Positions 35,583-48,889 of a stretch of DNA of 64,000 nucleotides are shown here, piece by piece. The stretch lies in the NCBI GenBank assembly GCA_014281115.1, contig JACONQ010000001.1, forward strand, positions 3,968,001-4,032,000, written 5' to 3'. The DNA is from Laburnicola sp. R22_1. Lineage: Eukaryota > Ascomycota > Dothideomycetes > Pleosporales > Didymosphaeriaceae. How positions within the stretch are numbered: the first letter of the stretch is position 1; every line of letters starts with the position of its first letter. Made by a program: the position numbers and the translations under genes. A model generated the notes under the pieces. The model was not told the DNA's origin. It did no database searches and was given only the letters and a program-made list of their open reading frames with translations.

Positions 35583-36611
35583 ATGTCGCCAACCACACCC
35601 ACCTTCAAGAGCCTATTCTCCACCAAAGAACCCGACTCACCAACACGCACAGAGAAAGATGACATCAAATTCATCGCCCACGAAGGCGAGATCCCGCCCC
35701 TCCACACCGTCGCCCGCACGCCACCTCCCCAGCTCACCCTCAGCAACGCACCCACAGCTACAGAGCTCTCCTTCGCCCTTACCACCTCCCTAGCTTTCTT
35801 CAAGCGCCTCATCTGGGAACTAACCCCCTGGGCCGCCCCCAAGATCCCCGCCGCAGCCGCAAAAATCATATCCTCCTACTACCCACCGCACATGTTCTCC
35901 GATCATACGGTCAACAACCCATCTCTCTCCGACACGGCCCTCACGAACGCAATCTGCCTCGGCGTCTCCTACGACGCCCTCACCAACGGTCCCAAAACGT
36001 TATTTGCCCATCTCTACGTCGTCTTTCCGCATCTATCCAGCGACGTATCCCGCGACGAAACCTTCCTGCGCGCATGGCACGACGACATCGTCAAGCCCGC
36101 CTTCGACGAAGCCTGGCTCACAAGCGGTCTCGTACGTGCATGGGAGAACACGGAAGACGGCACAACAGGGTCGTCGCGTTCTGCCCCGCCCGCTTCATCC
36201 ATCATACCGCGCCTCCACCTGACGCACGTCAGCGATGCGCCCATCCACCACACTTGGCCCGAGTACCCGGAGCCTTGGGAGCGCAATACAGCCGACGCAC
36301 CATGGCCTTCGGCTCTCCTTCGTGGCTTGGAAGGCCGATACTCGGAGCCGCGCGCGCGGTTGTTTCATCAGGCGTGGGAATCGATGCGGGGTATGATTCG
36401 TGGGCATTCTGATCTGAAGGAGATGCAGGATCCGGTGTTGTTGGCGGTCTGGGAGACGAAGGCAAGGGCGGGGGATGGGGTCGCGCCGTGGGATGTGGTC
36501 AAGTTTGTGGGGCGGGAGTGGGATTTGTTTGTGGATTCGAGGTGGGTGGAGAAGGGGAGGTTTGTTGTGCATTTGGAGGAGCAGGTGGGTTCGTCTGCTG
36601 GAGGTGCATGA
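35583..36611 (+). CDS. Unknown protein, 342 aa
   Basis: Single exon with a good TATA-like site shortly upstream. No known domain is recognised. After a disordered start (SLFSTKEPDSPTRTEKDD) the protein looks globular and rich in Trp and His. Notable segments are FALTTSLAFFKRLIWELTPW, AICLGVSYDALTNGPKTLFA, LRAWHDDIVKPAFDEAW and LHLTHVSDAPIHHTWPEYPE. There is no signal peptide or membrane segment, so it is probably cytosolic. Conserved-looking aromatic and His residues are compatible with an enzyme, but no catalytic motif is identified. Codon use is strongly G/C at third positions, unlike the AT-rich region before it, which supports real coding. Confidence 0.7.
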   Translation: MSPTTPTFKSLFSTKEPDSPTRTEKDDIKFIAHEGEIPPLHTVARTPPPQLTLSNAPTATELSFALTTSLAFFKRLIWELTPWAAPKIPAAAAKIISSYYPPHMFSDHTVNNPSLSDTALTNAICLGVSYDALTNGPKTLFAHLYVVFPHLSSDVSRDETFLRAWHDDIVKPAFDEAWLTSGLVRAWENTEDGTTGSSRSAPPASSIIPRLHLTHVSDAPIHHTWPEYPEPWERNTADAPWPSALLRGLEGRYSEPRARLFHQAWESMRGMIRGHSDLKEMQDPVLLAVWETKARAGDGVAPWDVVKFVGREWDLFVDSRWVEKGRFVVHLEEQVGSSAGGA

Positions 36612-37015
36612 TGGGGTTCGATGTTGTGGGTAGGGTGGGAGGCTGGTTGTGGATCTGATTTGGACTTTCGGATTTGCAACTTGTCTCTGTGCCGCTGTCC
36701 TGTTCGCATGCTGGGGTTGGAGATGGGTTTTAGATCATGTGTCCTGATGTATTGCTGCTCACATACAATGAACCATATACTGAATTCCCATTGAATCAGG
36801 AGGTGGGTTTGGTCCATGGACACACCCTATTAGAATACCATATACAGTTTGATACAATCACCAGCCTCCCATTGTTGCTTTTCATCTGACTTGAACTGTG
36901 TTCACCCAGTCGCCCTACTCACGCATGATCAGCAAACGTCTCACGCATATCACATATCCCCTCGTGACTCACATCATCAGGTGTCCTGCCTGCTGCCAGC
37001 TCAATTTACTACGCC
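36612..37015. other. Intergenic between convergent genes
   Basis: 3' flanks of the unknown 342-aa gene and of the secreted Cys-rich gene. Nothing else recognised. Confidence 0.5.
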
Positions 37016-37602
37016 CTACGGGCACGTAGGCGTCCCACAAATCGGCCTCACATTCGCCGGCACGAAGCTTTTCCCAGGACTCGTACACTCACCCCCCTCA
37101 CAACAATCCAAATCCTCCATCTGCAACGGCGTCGAGCTCATCCAAGTCCGTCTGCACACACAACAATTAGCCTAATTCAGTCCAACCCAAAGCATCAACC
37201 CCGCAACAAAAAACAAAAAAACCCGAGTACGCACCCCTCGCACATCCACGCATGCGCAACCTGATACTTGGCCTGGCCCAACGGCCCCGCAAGATAGAAC
37301 TCGAGGTTCCTGCTCCCCGTCGAACAGGCGCTGCTACTGGGAAACGTGCCGTCGGCATTGGGCACCGCGTCGCACGTTGCGCCTGCGGTGGCGGCGTCGT
37401 CGATGATGGACGGGTCGCTGAAGGTGGACTTGAAGACGAAGTGGATGTGTTCGGTGCCGGGGGTCGGGGACAAGGTGAAGGACGTCACGGCGTAGGATGT
37501 CGGTGTACAGGCGGGGTTTTGCCACTGGCGTTCGGAGAGTGAGGTTGGCGCGGCGAGGAGGAGGGCGGGCAGGAGAAGGGTGGTGAGGGCTTGAAGGAGC
37601 AT
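37016..37602 (-). CDS. Small secreted cysteine-rich protein (effector candidate)
   Basis: Exons 37602-37235 and 37151-37016 give 167 aa. A signal peptide is clear (MLLQALTTLLLPALLLAAP). The mature part is small and Cys-rich: a beta-rich first half (YAVTSFTLSPTPG, IHFVFKSTFSDP), then ATCDAVPNADG, SACSTGSRNLEFYLAGP, AHAWMCEG, and after the intron LDCCEGGECTSPGK and PICGTPTCP at the very end. Ten cysteines are counted in the mature part, an even number suited to disulphides. Without splicing the frame runs into a low-complexity intron. The layout recalls AA1-like (Alt a 1-related) secreted proteins, but this is only a resemblance. It could be an effector or a surface protein; direct evidence is lacking. 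Confidence 0.8.
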
Positions 37603-38862
37603 TTTTGGGTTGCGTGGCTGGGGTGTGAGGGTAGATGGTGGTGGAGAATCGAGGTGTTGCTGAGGGTGAGGATCTGGAGACGGCAGTGAAGTGGTGTTGT
37701 AAGTGAGTAATTAAATTGGTAGGTTACAGAGAGGCTTGTATAAAATTTCGCGCGGATCTTGCTACGGTCTCGTGCGGTTCTTTCCGTTCTAATAATGTAA
37801 ACTCGCACTAATCTAGTAGGGTGTACAAGAACGAGATGTGGAGGAAGCCACGACCGTTGCAAACGCGTGTATGCAGGTCAGCCGCACTCGCTTCTGCCTA
37901 GGAGTACCCATTGTTACCCACCATTGCCTCTCAGGCGCTGGGATCATCTTGCCCCTTTCGCCTCTCTCAATGCAGTGCTATTGTTGGGCCCGTGCTTCAT
38001 CATTACCACTGACCCAGCAATGGTAAGCTGGCTACAGTTGCCTTTAGCTGGCGACCAATGGTCATCACCGCAACAACTAATAACACGATAGTATAGGTAC
38101 CTAGGACTGTAGACCACATTTATTGAGGCGACGAAGGAATTGTTGGCACGGCTGTGCTATGTATTTTGTATTGTAGGCTGGCATAGTGTGAAGGAGTCAA
38201 TGTTGGTTGTCGTGTCGAAGCTTTCGCTCCACGAATCCTACAACGTACCCTGATGCTCTCCTGAGCTTACCACTTGCAGCTAGCTGTATCTGGCGAGATC
38301 ATAGATGGATCATCGATGCAGACCACCAATATTGAACCTTGGAAAGTTGCCCAACACGTGCAATCATCTTGTGAGAAATGTGATGCCTCCAAAACGTCAT
38401 AAATATTTGTGGGTCGCGCATTGGTCATGTACGACAGCAGGGCAGCGCGTTTCCAAAAATAGTCGATGCGACCTCGCCGTGCAAGGCGACGTGATCAGCG
38501 ACTCGATGCAAATATTGAACTTCCACGTGAATGACGCCGTTGATGATGTTCCGACGCGATCCGGGGTGCGTTTTCGTGAATAAACGAGGGTGTATTCACA
38601 CAGCCCGCAGTCACACGTTGCACGGTTGCAACGCGGCGGTGGGTCAGCGACGTGTTCGTGGTTGCACCAAGCTTACGTCAGACACATGAGTCGGAACAGG
38701 CCAGGGCTGTGTATATGAGCCATCGAGTGGCCGAGAAGCCGGGAAGGCGATGCGAACGTCTTCGGCAATGGCGTTCAGCTTTGCGGAGGAGCCCTTGTGG
38801 CGAGATCATCCCCAATAGAATATGTTGAGCCCTGGCGTTGAATCAAACAACAGAACAACCCA
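37603..38862. other. Intergenic, 1.26 kb
   Basis: Upstream region of the secreted protein gene and 3' flank of the MFS gene. No coding or repeat feature recognised; the only sizeable frame (38305-38583) shows no family resemblance. Confidence 0.45.
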
Positions 38863-40609
38863 TCATTTCTCGGTCGCTGCTTCTTCTATTTTCCCCTTCA
38901 ATCTGCGCTCATTTCTCCATTTGGGGCCCCATTTTAGTAAAACCCAGAGTATCGGACTGAAAACCGCAATGACTACTGCGATGAAGGTAAAGCACCATCC
39001 TCTGCCCATGCCATCGATCATCAAAGATATGGCCGCAGTACCTCCTGCGCCCATAAAGCATCTGACGAGGTTGTTGGCAGCAGTGGCCGTCGCAGGCCTT
39101 AGGGGATAGTAGTCGACCAGCATAACGTTCATGCAGTTGAACGCTCCAGTGAGGCACGACCCGAGGAAAAAGTGCAGGACTAGAGGAGCCGCCAGCGGTG
39201 GATCGATATGCAGTATCCACCCATAGCAGAGAATAGCGGCAGTTCCCACAACGAGCATGGGAATGGTAACATGTAATCGAGCTTGCTCCAACGGGAAATC
39301 CTTCAGGTCCTCGCCTCTCTTCTTGTCGATGCGGAAGCCGCCCTTTTTCGCAAGTCGGCGATAATTCCAGTCCATGAGCTTGCCAGCAGCCATGGGAGCC
39401 ATCATGGCGCCAATACCAAATGGTATAAAAGCCAACCCAATCTGCAGGTTGTTAAAGCCATACATCTCCTCAAACAGATACGGTGCAGACGAGATGACAG
39501 TATAAAAGGCAGTATATACAAGACTGTTGTATAGCAACAACAATCCTGCGTCTTTCTGGGTAATAACCTTCAAGCTCCCGAGCGGATTCGGAATGCGAAG
39601 CTTGCGTTTGCGAGCTAGCTCCTGCTGCTCCGGGCGTGATATCGAGCGGGTGAGATCATTGTCTGATCTTCGAGGGTTCCGGGATTGAAGATAGTTTAGC
39701 AGTGACATGTTCCAACCTTGAGGTGGTATGCTCCCGTTGCCGACGACATTGCGGCCGGTCTCCGGGAAGGCAACGATGAGTGGGACCATGTAGACGCCAG
39801 CCATTATAACGAGGAACCAGAAAATATCTCGCCAACCTAGAAATTCCGACAGTAATCCTCCAATAATAGGGGCGATTGCCGGTGCTATCATAGGACCGCT
39901 GGCGACATAGCCCATCCAGGTGCCACGCTCTGAGCTTGTCGCGATATCTGCAACGATGCCGTTTCCTAGTGCAATGGTAGCGCTACTGCCAGAGCTCTGG
40001 AGACATCGGAGGATGAACAAGGCAGCGTAGGAGTTTTGGAGAGCAAGACCGATGTTTGCACCGATGTAGACGATGAAGACGATAATGTAAGCAGGTCTCC
40101 GTCCACTGTGACCATTAGTATGGATCATCTACACTCTCGGAGTAAACTTACGCCATGTCAGCAAAGTCTCCAAAAATGGTAGGAGCCAGTCCTTGAAAGA
40201 TCAAATAAGAGGTGAGCGTCAGATTCATCAGTGTGCTCGAGACATTGTACTCGGCGGATAGGTCGGTCAAGGCCGGGAAGTAGATGTTGGCGCTGAGAGG
40301 AGAGAAGAAACCTCCCCAGGCGGCCAGACAGACGATGAAGTATTTCTTTCTCCTACTGAAGACGGAATAAGGTGGCGAGTTGGTCGACACAGAGGTAACG
40401 GCTTCCAGATCCTGAACATCTGTAGCATCGTGGACTGACGAGTCTGCAGTTGAGACAGATGCAGAATCAACCTGCTTCCCTTCCTCCTCTTGCCTTGCTG
40501 GTTTGACCTCCATCTGCTCCGTCTTCTCGATCTCAGGTACGTCATCGTGCTCTGTTTTGACCTCGTCATCGTCCCTGGCCATCTCCTCTGACTTGTCGTG
40601 GCATATCAT
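38863..40609 (-). CDS. MFS transporter, DHA1-type (drug:H+ antiporter-like)
   Basis: Twelve-spanner secondary transporter of the plasma membrane. Exons 40609-40152 and 40105-38863 give 566 aa. The first 80 residues are an acidic cytosolic tail (EEMARDDDEVKTEHDD). The MFS domain starts at KYFIVCLAAWGGFFSPLSAN. Motif A, GDFADMAGRRPAY, is completed across the 46-bp intron. Later segments include SGSSATIALGNGIVADI, GPMIAPAIAPIIGGLLSEFL (motif C-like) and FIPFGIGAMMAPMAAGK. A long central loop separates the two six-helix halves (SIPPQGWNMSLLNYLQSRNP). This fits the Qdr/Aqr branch of DHA1; the substrate (drug, organic acid, polyamine or other) cannot be told. The start could instead be an internal Met (MARDDD). 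It diverges from UFE1. Confidence 0.92.
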
Positions 40610-41248
40610 GCTCGATGATGCGGGTGCCGGGAAGATAGAAATTACTTGCAACAACGGAAAATATGTCCATCCTGGCCATATGTACTTGAGTAGCTTGACC
40701 GAGGTGGTCGGTCAATAGACACGCAATTGGGCGAAGTCTGCCGAACCTGCCGCCTACGCACACTGTTGCTATTGGTGGGCGTCGCCGTTATTATTCCCGC
40801 CGGCCATGGTTGAGGACGGTATCTGCGGTGTGCGGGTATCTGTGGGGCGTAGCGGTCCATAATGAACAATAACCTTTGATACCCCCGCCACGCATGCACA
40901 CGCAATACCAAATGCCACACCCATGAGGAAGGTCCGTAAGACTGTCAGTCATGAACCGCGCCAAGGGACAAGATCAGCCAGGTCTGGCGTGGGAAGTCAG
41001 TCGGCAAGCGATGATGAGTGTATTTGGAACGTGTTCGAGAAGCTGAAGTGGCGCTGCAGAGGCACTCAAGGCCGTGGGTGGATGACAGGCGTGGGGTGAA
41101 CGTCTGGCAAAATGGCAAAATACGGTAGGTACGTGGGCCAAGGGGTCGCTTCATTGGCCGAGTAAGCGGTCGAATGGTTCGAGTTGCTGCCCGCCCCCCC
41201 ATCGTCACCGTGTCGAGCCCATCGCTCGCACGCTGGCAGCATACCACC
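40610..41248. promoter_or_regulatory. Bidirectional promoter region MFS / UFE1
   Basis: 639-bp space between divergent genes. No specific site is recognised. Confidence 0.45.
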
Positions 41249-42421
41249 ATGGATCTGACGCCCGTCTTTAACCAGGTCCTGGCCGCCCACAATTCACGCC
41301 AAGTCGAGCCGCATGTATTCCACCAAGAGAACCTGGACGAGTTCGTCAAAGAGGCGTACCGCATTGTAAGCCACGTTGCGCACTTGCGCTTCGATGCACA
41401 CGGCTAATCGCAACAGCGGGCGCATATTGCAGACCTCCACAAACACCTGAGATCCATACGCCAAAGTTACCTCTCTACCGCTCATCCCCCGCGGCGGAAA
41501 CAGATTGCGCGCGTCCACAATGCCCACGGCCTCTCCTCAGACAAGGACGCCAAATACCTCAGCGATGCCCAGAAGAACGAACTAGACGCTTCGGCGAAGC
41601 AGCTGCTACGTGAGCTGAATCACGCCATCACTGGACTACAGGACACGGAGCAAATACGGCAGCAGGCCGAGAGCGCACTGGCATACAAGAAGCGTGCAAG
41701 GAAGGGGCTGGGCGCGTTGGGACGCTGGGCGGCAGGCGGCGCAATAACAGCAAAGAGCCCGGAAGAGGAGCTGGAAGAAGCGAGATTAAACACGATAAAG
41801 GCACACCGAGAGAGCATAATATGGTACTTGCAGCGGGCGCTCGAGGAATGCGGTCGCTTCCAGAGCTCTATGATGGAGACTAGGCTTACCCGCGAAGTCG
41901 AGAAGAGCAAGAGCGTGCTGTACAAAGCCAGAGGGACTATGCCTGCGCTAGACAACTACACCGGCAGCAACGGGAGCCATGACGCCGAGACAGACTATCG
42001 AGGGAAACCTTCGCAGCCTCATGAAGATGGTCCGGTATCCATTGAGCAGCAGCTTGATCCCGAGCAGCTTCAGCTATTTGCACAGGAGAACCAGGACATG
42101 CTAAAGTACTACGAAGACCATCTGGATCAAGTTCGGTGAGTAGGCTTACATGGCGATTTTCACAGTCTAACGGTGGGCAGTACCGCAGAGAAATCGCTAC
42201 TCGAGATCTCGGAGCTGCAAACGACGCTCGCAACCAACCTCAGCCTCCAGTCAGAGCACATCGACCAGCTTGTGATGGATTCCTACTTGACGGCCGAGAA
42301 CGTAGGGAGTGGGAACCAGCAGCTGAAGAAGGCAACAGAGAGGAAGAGCACAGCGCAGATGGTGTTTTGGTCGACCTGCGCTTTCTGTGGGACGTTGATA
42401 TTATGGGACCTGTTCATTTGA
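41249..42421 (+). CDS. UFE1: ER t-SNARE of the syntaxin-18/Ufe1 family
   Basis: Qa-SNARE for retrograde Golgi-to-ER and homotypic ER fusion. Exons 41249-41365, 41417-42135 and 42181-42421 give 358 aa. The start MDLTPVFNQVLAAHN matches the syntaxin-18 N-terminal domain, which binds the ER tether complex. The SNARE motif is near the C-terminus (SLLEISELQTTLATNLSLQS) and is followed directly by a single tail anchor (MVFWSTCAFCGTLILWDLFI) that ends the protein, as expected for a tail-anchored SNARE. The second intron cuts just ahead of the SNARE motif. The family length fits (about 350 aa). Confidence 0.93.
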
Positions 42422-44437
<2,016 letters not shown>

Positions 44438-45633
44438 ATGCAGGTAGCACAGTCCTTGAACACAAGTCTGGAGACTCATAGTGAACTGTGGTAGGGCACA
44501 CTATACAATCTCCAAACTATAGACTTGGGGCTATAAACCTGCCAACCTTGGAAGGTGTTGCCTTTCGGCAACAGAACGGCTAGTGGGTGCGGTGGGGCTA
44601 CAGGTGATGTGCGGAATTTCTGCATGTACCCGCTTTCGGGATTGTACACAGTAGAGCATTGGCTGTCGCCGTTGTCACCGGACATGATGTAGTGCTATGA
44701 ATTTACGAACTTGTACAAGTGGGGTCTTACGGACTCTTTCTTCTGTCGGGAAAGAAACTGCGACTCTAGAATTGCGAAGTACGTTGTGTGTGGAAACCGG
44801 ATGTGTGGGTGCACGGTTGAAATCAATCTCCGCTACGTTTGGAATAATTTTAGATTGTCCGCTTGTACCGCGTGCGTACTGTCGCTCCAGCCTCCAGGGG
44901 GTCTTGGGGAGCAGATGGGTCTGTGCTTTGTGTCGTGCGATGGAGGTTGCGGATCTTAGGAACGTGTGGCTGGGGCTGGGCTTGCATGCAATGTCGTGAG
45001 TAGTAAGTACGTAGCACATGCATGCATGGCAATCTGGAATCCGAATGGTAGGTTTATTTTTCTGAAGTGAGTGTTGGAGAAGGGAGTGAGTGAGTGAGCG
45101 AGTAAGGGCCAGCAGTTGCAGTGTGCAGTGTAAACACGACACGACAGTTGAATGGCAAGAAAGGACAGTTTGTTTTTATTTAGATGGTTCACTTCATTAC
45201 GATGTAGGTTTGCTTGCTGAGGGCAAAACGAACTATGTAAGCACCTCTTGTGTGAGGGTGCGTGGATAAAGTAAGGTAGGTGTGTACAAGAAAGGATGCG
45301 ATTGACGCTGGGGTGAGATGGACAAAGGAGAACTCCGCTGGAGGGAGGGAATGGAGGAGGAGGGGGATACAGAATGATACAGTGATTTGACGCCGTTGTT
45401 GTCGCCGTGCTTCCTGCACTAAAGAGTGCGTTGCTTGGAAGCGGGTATATGTAGGAAAGAGACACACCCAGAGAGAGAGAGAGAGAGAGAGAGAAGAGAT
45501 AGGAGATCTAGAGCAAGCGAGTAGGCCGTGGTGCAAAACGCCCACCAGACTCCACACATCATACCAAAGAACCGACAAATCTTAGGGGAAAAAAAAGAAA
45601 AGAAAATGGAAAGGCAAGACAGGGAATGGGAAA
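44438..45633. other. Intergenic between convergent genes
   Basis: 3' flanks of the aminotransferase and the Gag-like gene. Contains a GA microsatellite; no pol-like or LTR-like sequence was recognised beside the Gag-like gene. Confidence 0.5.
45471..45494 (+). repeat. (GA)12 microsatellite
   Basis: Twelve uninterrupted GA units, likely length-variable. Confidence 0.9.
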
Positions 45634-47436
45634 TCAAATAATCTCCTTAATCCCATGCCTCGCGCTCAACCTCGCCTTAATACTCCAACTCCTCTTCCTC
45701 GCCTTCTTCTCCTCCTCAATACTCGGCACATGCAACCCAAACCCCCTCGACGGCACCCCGGGCCTCCCCTCAAACATCTGCCTCGCAAGTTCAATCTTAG
45801 ATGGTGTCTTCTTAGACTTCGGAGACGAATTCGCAGACGCAGACGCCGCCTCGACGATCGTCGTGTCTGCGAATTCGGGCTCGGGCATGACGCTGCGTTC
45901 TGTGCCTTGCAGAGGGAGACTTAGCACGCTGCTTGCGTCGTCCGAGTCGACGCGGAGGAGCGGCCGGCTTTGGGACCAGTTGTTGAAGGATTCTTGGTGC
46001 GTCATGGCGGAGCGTGAGGAGGTGGGGCGTTCGAAGAGGGAGTGAGCAAGCGTGGGGTTGGAGGGCGGTGAGAGGGTTATGTTGACGGTTAGGGGTGGGG
46101 AGGGGGAGACGGCGCGCATTACGGCGGCCATGTGGGCTGAGGGGACGTCGGCTTGGAGTTCGGGCGCCGTGACGGATTGGGGCGGTGGGGAGGGGGATTG
46201 GCGGAAGGCTGGGTGGATGTCTGCTTGGACGGGGGCGACGTTGGTGGGTTCTACTGCTGGTTCTGGGCGTGGTAGGGGCGAGCGCAGTGCGGGGTGTGTT
46301 TGTTCTAGGCCTGGGAGGCTGGTTGTTGGGGAGGGCAGCCTGGTTGGGGGCTTTGTGTTCTTTTGCCTTTGGGGGGTGACTGCTTTGGGTGAGGCGGAGC
46401 GGGAGCGCTCTGCGCTTGCGGGGATGGGAGGGAGAGGCCGGTTGATGGGTGGGAGGGAGTGCAGGGAGAGCTTGGAGATGCTGGATACGTGCTTGGGGAA
46501 GTGGATTGGGATGCCGGTTGGGACGTCGGGGAAGGCTCCGAGGTCGTTGAGGTCCTCCATTGAGGCGTGGATGGTGATTTCTTGGGATCTTTGTGTTGCG
46601 TTGGAGGAGTCGCGCGAGTGGGATGGCTTGGAGTCGACGGTTGCAATAGAGTGTTCTGAAGGGGTGTATTCCCCCTCTGATTGGGGAGGTGTGTCCAATG
46701 GCTCCTCTGGGATGGAGTTTGGGTGGTTGTGCGAACGGGCCCGGGTTGACGTTGCTAGAGGGCGGATGATGGACCATGGCGGACACTTCCTCATGAGTTG
46801 CGCGAGCTGCGGTTCCGGGTCGGGAGTGTGCCATGCTTTGATTTGCTTTGCTACCCACGGATTCTGTGTGCAGCGTAGCTTCGAGAAGTAGGCACTGCAG
46901 GCCTGCACGTTGGACATTGGGTGGCCATGGTCGGCCAGATCCTCGAGCGTAGCCTGGAATTCGGCGTTGAACTCTTCAATGTTGGTGTATTGATCGATGT
47001 GGAGGTTGAGAAAGTGGCAAAAGACGTGGTGGTAATCCTCGAACTTGAATCCACCGAAGTGATCGTCCAGTGCATCGAGCATCTCCTTGGCCGACATGGC
47101 AGTTGGCGGCAGCGGTGGTCCGACTTCGAATACCTCAAGCTTGATTTCGTCCGATATCGAGAAGAAAATGTCCACCTTGGCGTCGCGGTCCTTCTTCATC
47201 CAAGCCTTCCTGTCTTCCAAAAGTTGAGGCTGCGGGTTGGTTTTTGAGACGGGCGCGAAGAAGTTCGGGCCTGCTTCAGGCATCGGCATCGAACAGGTGC
47301 CATCACAGTGGGCCCAGGTTCCCTTTGCCGTGAAGGCGCTCTTGATTTGCCGTTTCCATCCAGCATACTCGGGCACGGTAGCCTCTGCTCGTAGAATCAT
47401 GACACCGGACAGACGTGGAGACGGTAGTGGACCCAT
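45634..47436 (-). CDS. Stand-alone Ty1/copia-type Gag-like protein with a Pro/Ser-rich tail (candidate domesticated gene)
   Basis: One uninterrupted frame of 600 aa from ATG 47436. Residues about 20-200 have the layout of the copia-type Gag (UBN2/retrotran_gag) helical domain: YAGWKRQIKSAFTAKGTWAH, then AKVDIFFSISDEIKLEVFEV, SAKEMLDALDDHFGGFKFED, and NIEEFNAEFQATLEDLADHG with HPMSNVQACSAYFSKLR. No CCHC zinc knuckle follows. Instead come 400 disordered residues rich in Pro and Ser (INRPLPPIPASAERSRSASP) and a basic end (KKARKRSWSIKARLSARHG). No protease, integrase or reverse transcriptase is found on either side, and no LTRs were seen. The long intact frame and host-like codon use suggest a gene kept by selection. 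Alternatives: a recent Gag fragment, or a host family with a similar fold. Confidence 0.7.
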   Translation of the reverse strand: MGPLPSPRLSGVMILRAEATVPEYAGWKRQIKSAFTAKGTWAHCDGTCSMPMPEAGPNFFAPVSKTNPQPQLLEDRKAWMKKDRDAKVDIFFSISDEIKLEVFEVGPPLPPTAMSAKEMLDALDDHFGGFKFEDYHHVFCHFLNLHIDQYTNIEEFNAEFQATLEDLADHGHPMSNVQACSAYFSKLRCTQNPWVAKQIKAWHTPDPEPQLAQLMRKCPPWSIIRPLATSTRARSHNHPNSIPEEPLDTPPQSEGEYTPSEHSIATVDSKPSHSRDSSNATQRSQEITIHASMEDLNDLGAFPDVPTGIPIHFPKHVSSISKLSLHSLPPINRPLPPIPASAERSRSASPKAVTPQRQKNTKPPTRLPSPTTSLPGLEQTHPALRSPLPRPEPAVEPTNVAPVQADIHPAFRQSPSPPPQSVTAPELQADVPSAHMAAVMRAVSPSPPLTVNITLSPPSNPTLAHSLFERPTSSRSAMTHQESFNNWSQSRPLLRVDSDDASSVLSLPLQGTERSVMPEPEFADTTIVEAASASANSSPKSKKTPSKIELARQMFEGRPGVPSRGFGLHVPSIEEEKKARKRSWSIKARLSARHGIKEII

Positions 47437-48338
47437 GAGTGGCGATCGTTGCGTCGTCTCAAGGGGAACCACGACCAATAAATATGTATCGAGGATGCTG
47501 AATAGTGGAGTACCTTCAGATAACTTGCGTAAAGGCCACGCCTAAGTACCTATGTTAGGTGCGAAACGGACATTTGACCGCGGTACTAAGCGGCACGGCC
47601 GCATCACGGCACCTCACGGTTATAAGTGTCCGCAGTTTCGAGAATGACATACGCCGGACGTGGAGAGTCGGGCTTCCACCGTTGGCGACCCCAGTCGCAG
47701 AAGCCCGCAGGTGGGTGCCTCCCGCAGTTCTAGCTGCAGTCAGCACGCTATTGTTGTATACCTGAGGTCGGGGAGTTTGGCCTGTACAGGGCCATGCGCC
47801 AATTGGGGTAGTAATACGGACTGCCGATGCGGCATGATTGGCTGCGCCATCGGGGTACGGTCAAGGTGCTTCAGCTCGAAGTCCGAAGCCAGAGTGTGAG
47901 CATCGTGTCTGCATGCAGAATGTGATGGTGGTGGTGTCGTCCTGCTGGACAGTGCTGCGCAGGACGGAGGACGATGATGCGAACCAGACCGGTGGGGAGG
48001 GGCGCTCCGGACTATGAATGAGGCTATACAGTGTCGTGGATGTGGACGGTGACGGCAACGGCACAATAACCGCATCGCGATGTAGGCTCTGGAGAGTACA
48101 ACGTGGTAGAAACACAGCATGCAAATCGTAGCCTGAAGCGTAGATGATGAGCAGCTTATCTTACAGTGGCAGAGTTGGTCGACTCTGATGGTGGGATGCA
48201 GATCTCGTGCTATTCTTAGGACCCACATGCAGGGTTCAGTCCACACTAGGTAACTGCCATCACTCCCTCTTGCTTAAGCTCTACATAATGATTAATTTTC
48301 AAAAACTTTCATCAAGCATCAGAAACTGGTGAATAACG
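47437..48338. other. Intergenic upstream of the Gag-like gene
   Basis: 900 bp without a recognisable gene. Sizeable frames on the minus strand (47740-48246) are low in structure and show no family signature. Confidence 0.5.
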
Positions 48339-48419
48339 GGCGTGGTGGCGGAGTGGTTATCGCGCAAGACTAGAAATCTTGTTCCTTCGGGAGCGCAGGT
48401 TCGAGTCCTGCCCACGTCG
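48339..48419 (+). tRNA. tRNA-Ser(AGA)
   Basis: Class II tRNA with a complete cloverleaf. The acceptor stem pairs GGCGTGG with CCACGTC (one G-U). The anticodon arm is CAAGA, CTAGAAA, TCTTG with anticodon AGA, which reads UCU and, after A-to-I editing, other serine codons. A long variable arm (CCTTCGGGAG region) marks it as serine type. The T arm is CGCAGG-TTCGAGT-CCTGC, and the B box GGTTCGAGTCC is canonical. No intron. CCA is not encoded, as usual in fungi. Confidence 0.95.
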
Positions 48420-48889
48420 CAATATCAATTTTTTTGTTTGGTTTTGGATTGATCTGTTTTGGATGTTCGTGCATTGATTTTTTTCTTCTGAGTTGTGTCC
48501 GCAGTGGCGTCTTTTTGCGCGGAAGAAGAGTTTGTTCCGTGGGCTTTACAGGGTGACAGGGTTAGGACAGGGGCATAATTACCTTTACCCCAGAAACCAT
48601 ACACATGCCGAATATACTTAAACTATCATTCCTCCACAAGTTCTTCTGCAAGGTTCGAACCCTTGCCACGGTGCAAAACTATTTCTCTCTTTTGTAATAT
48701 GCTTCTTGTCTTTGGCTATTAGATTGTTAAGCTCCATGTCTATCCGTCATGTGTCTTTTTCTTGAGCTGTGTTCGTGGCGTATTTGGCGCCGAGGACAAC
48801 TTCGGCCCCAGTGCTAAGATCAACTGCTTAGGTACCAAATGATTCTAAGATGTCCAAGCCCTATCTACACACAGCTATTAGACATAAAT
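48420..48889. other. Intergenic, AT-rich
   Basis: Between tRNA-Ser and the unknown 201-aa gene. Apart from the Pol III terminator nothing was recognised. Confidence 0.5.
48429..48435 (+). terminator. RNA polymerase III terminator of tRNA-Ser
   Basis: Run of seven T about 10 bases after the tRNA 3' end. Confidence 0.85.

Noticed and set aside
45634..47436. Gag-like gene as part of a complete LTR retrotransposon
   Set aside because: No protease, integrase or reverse transcriptase on either strand within several kb, and no flanking direct repeats seen.
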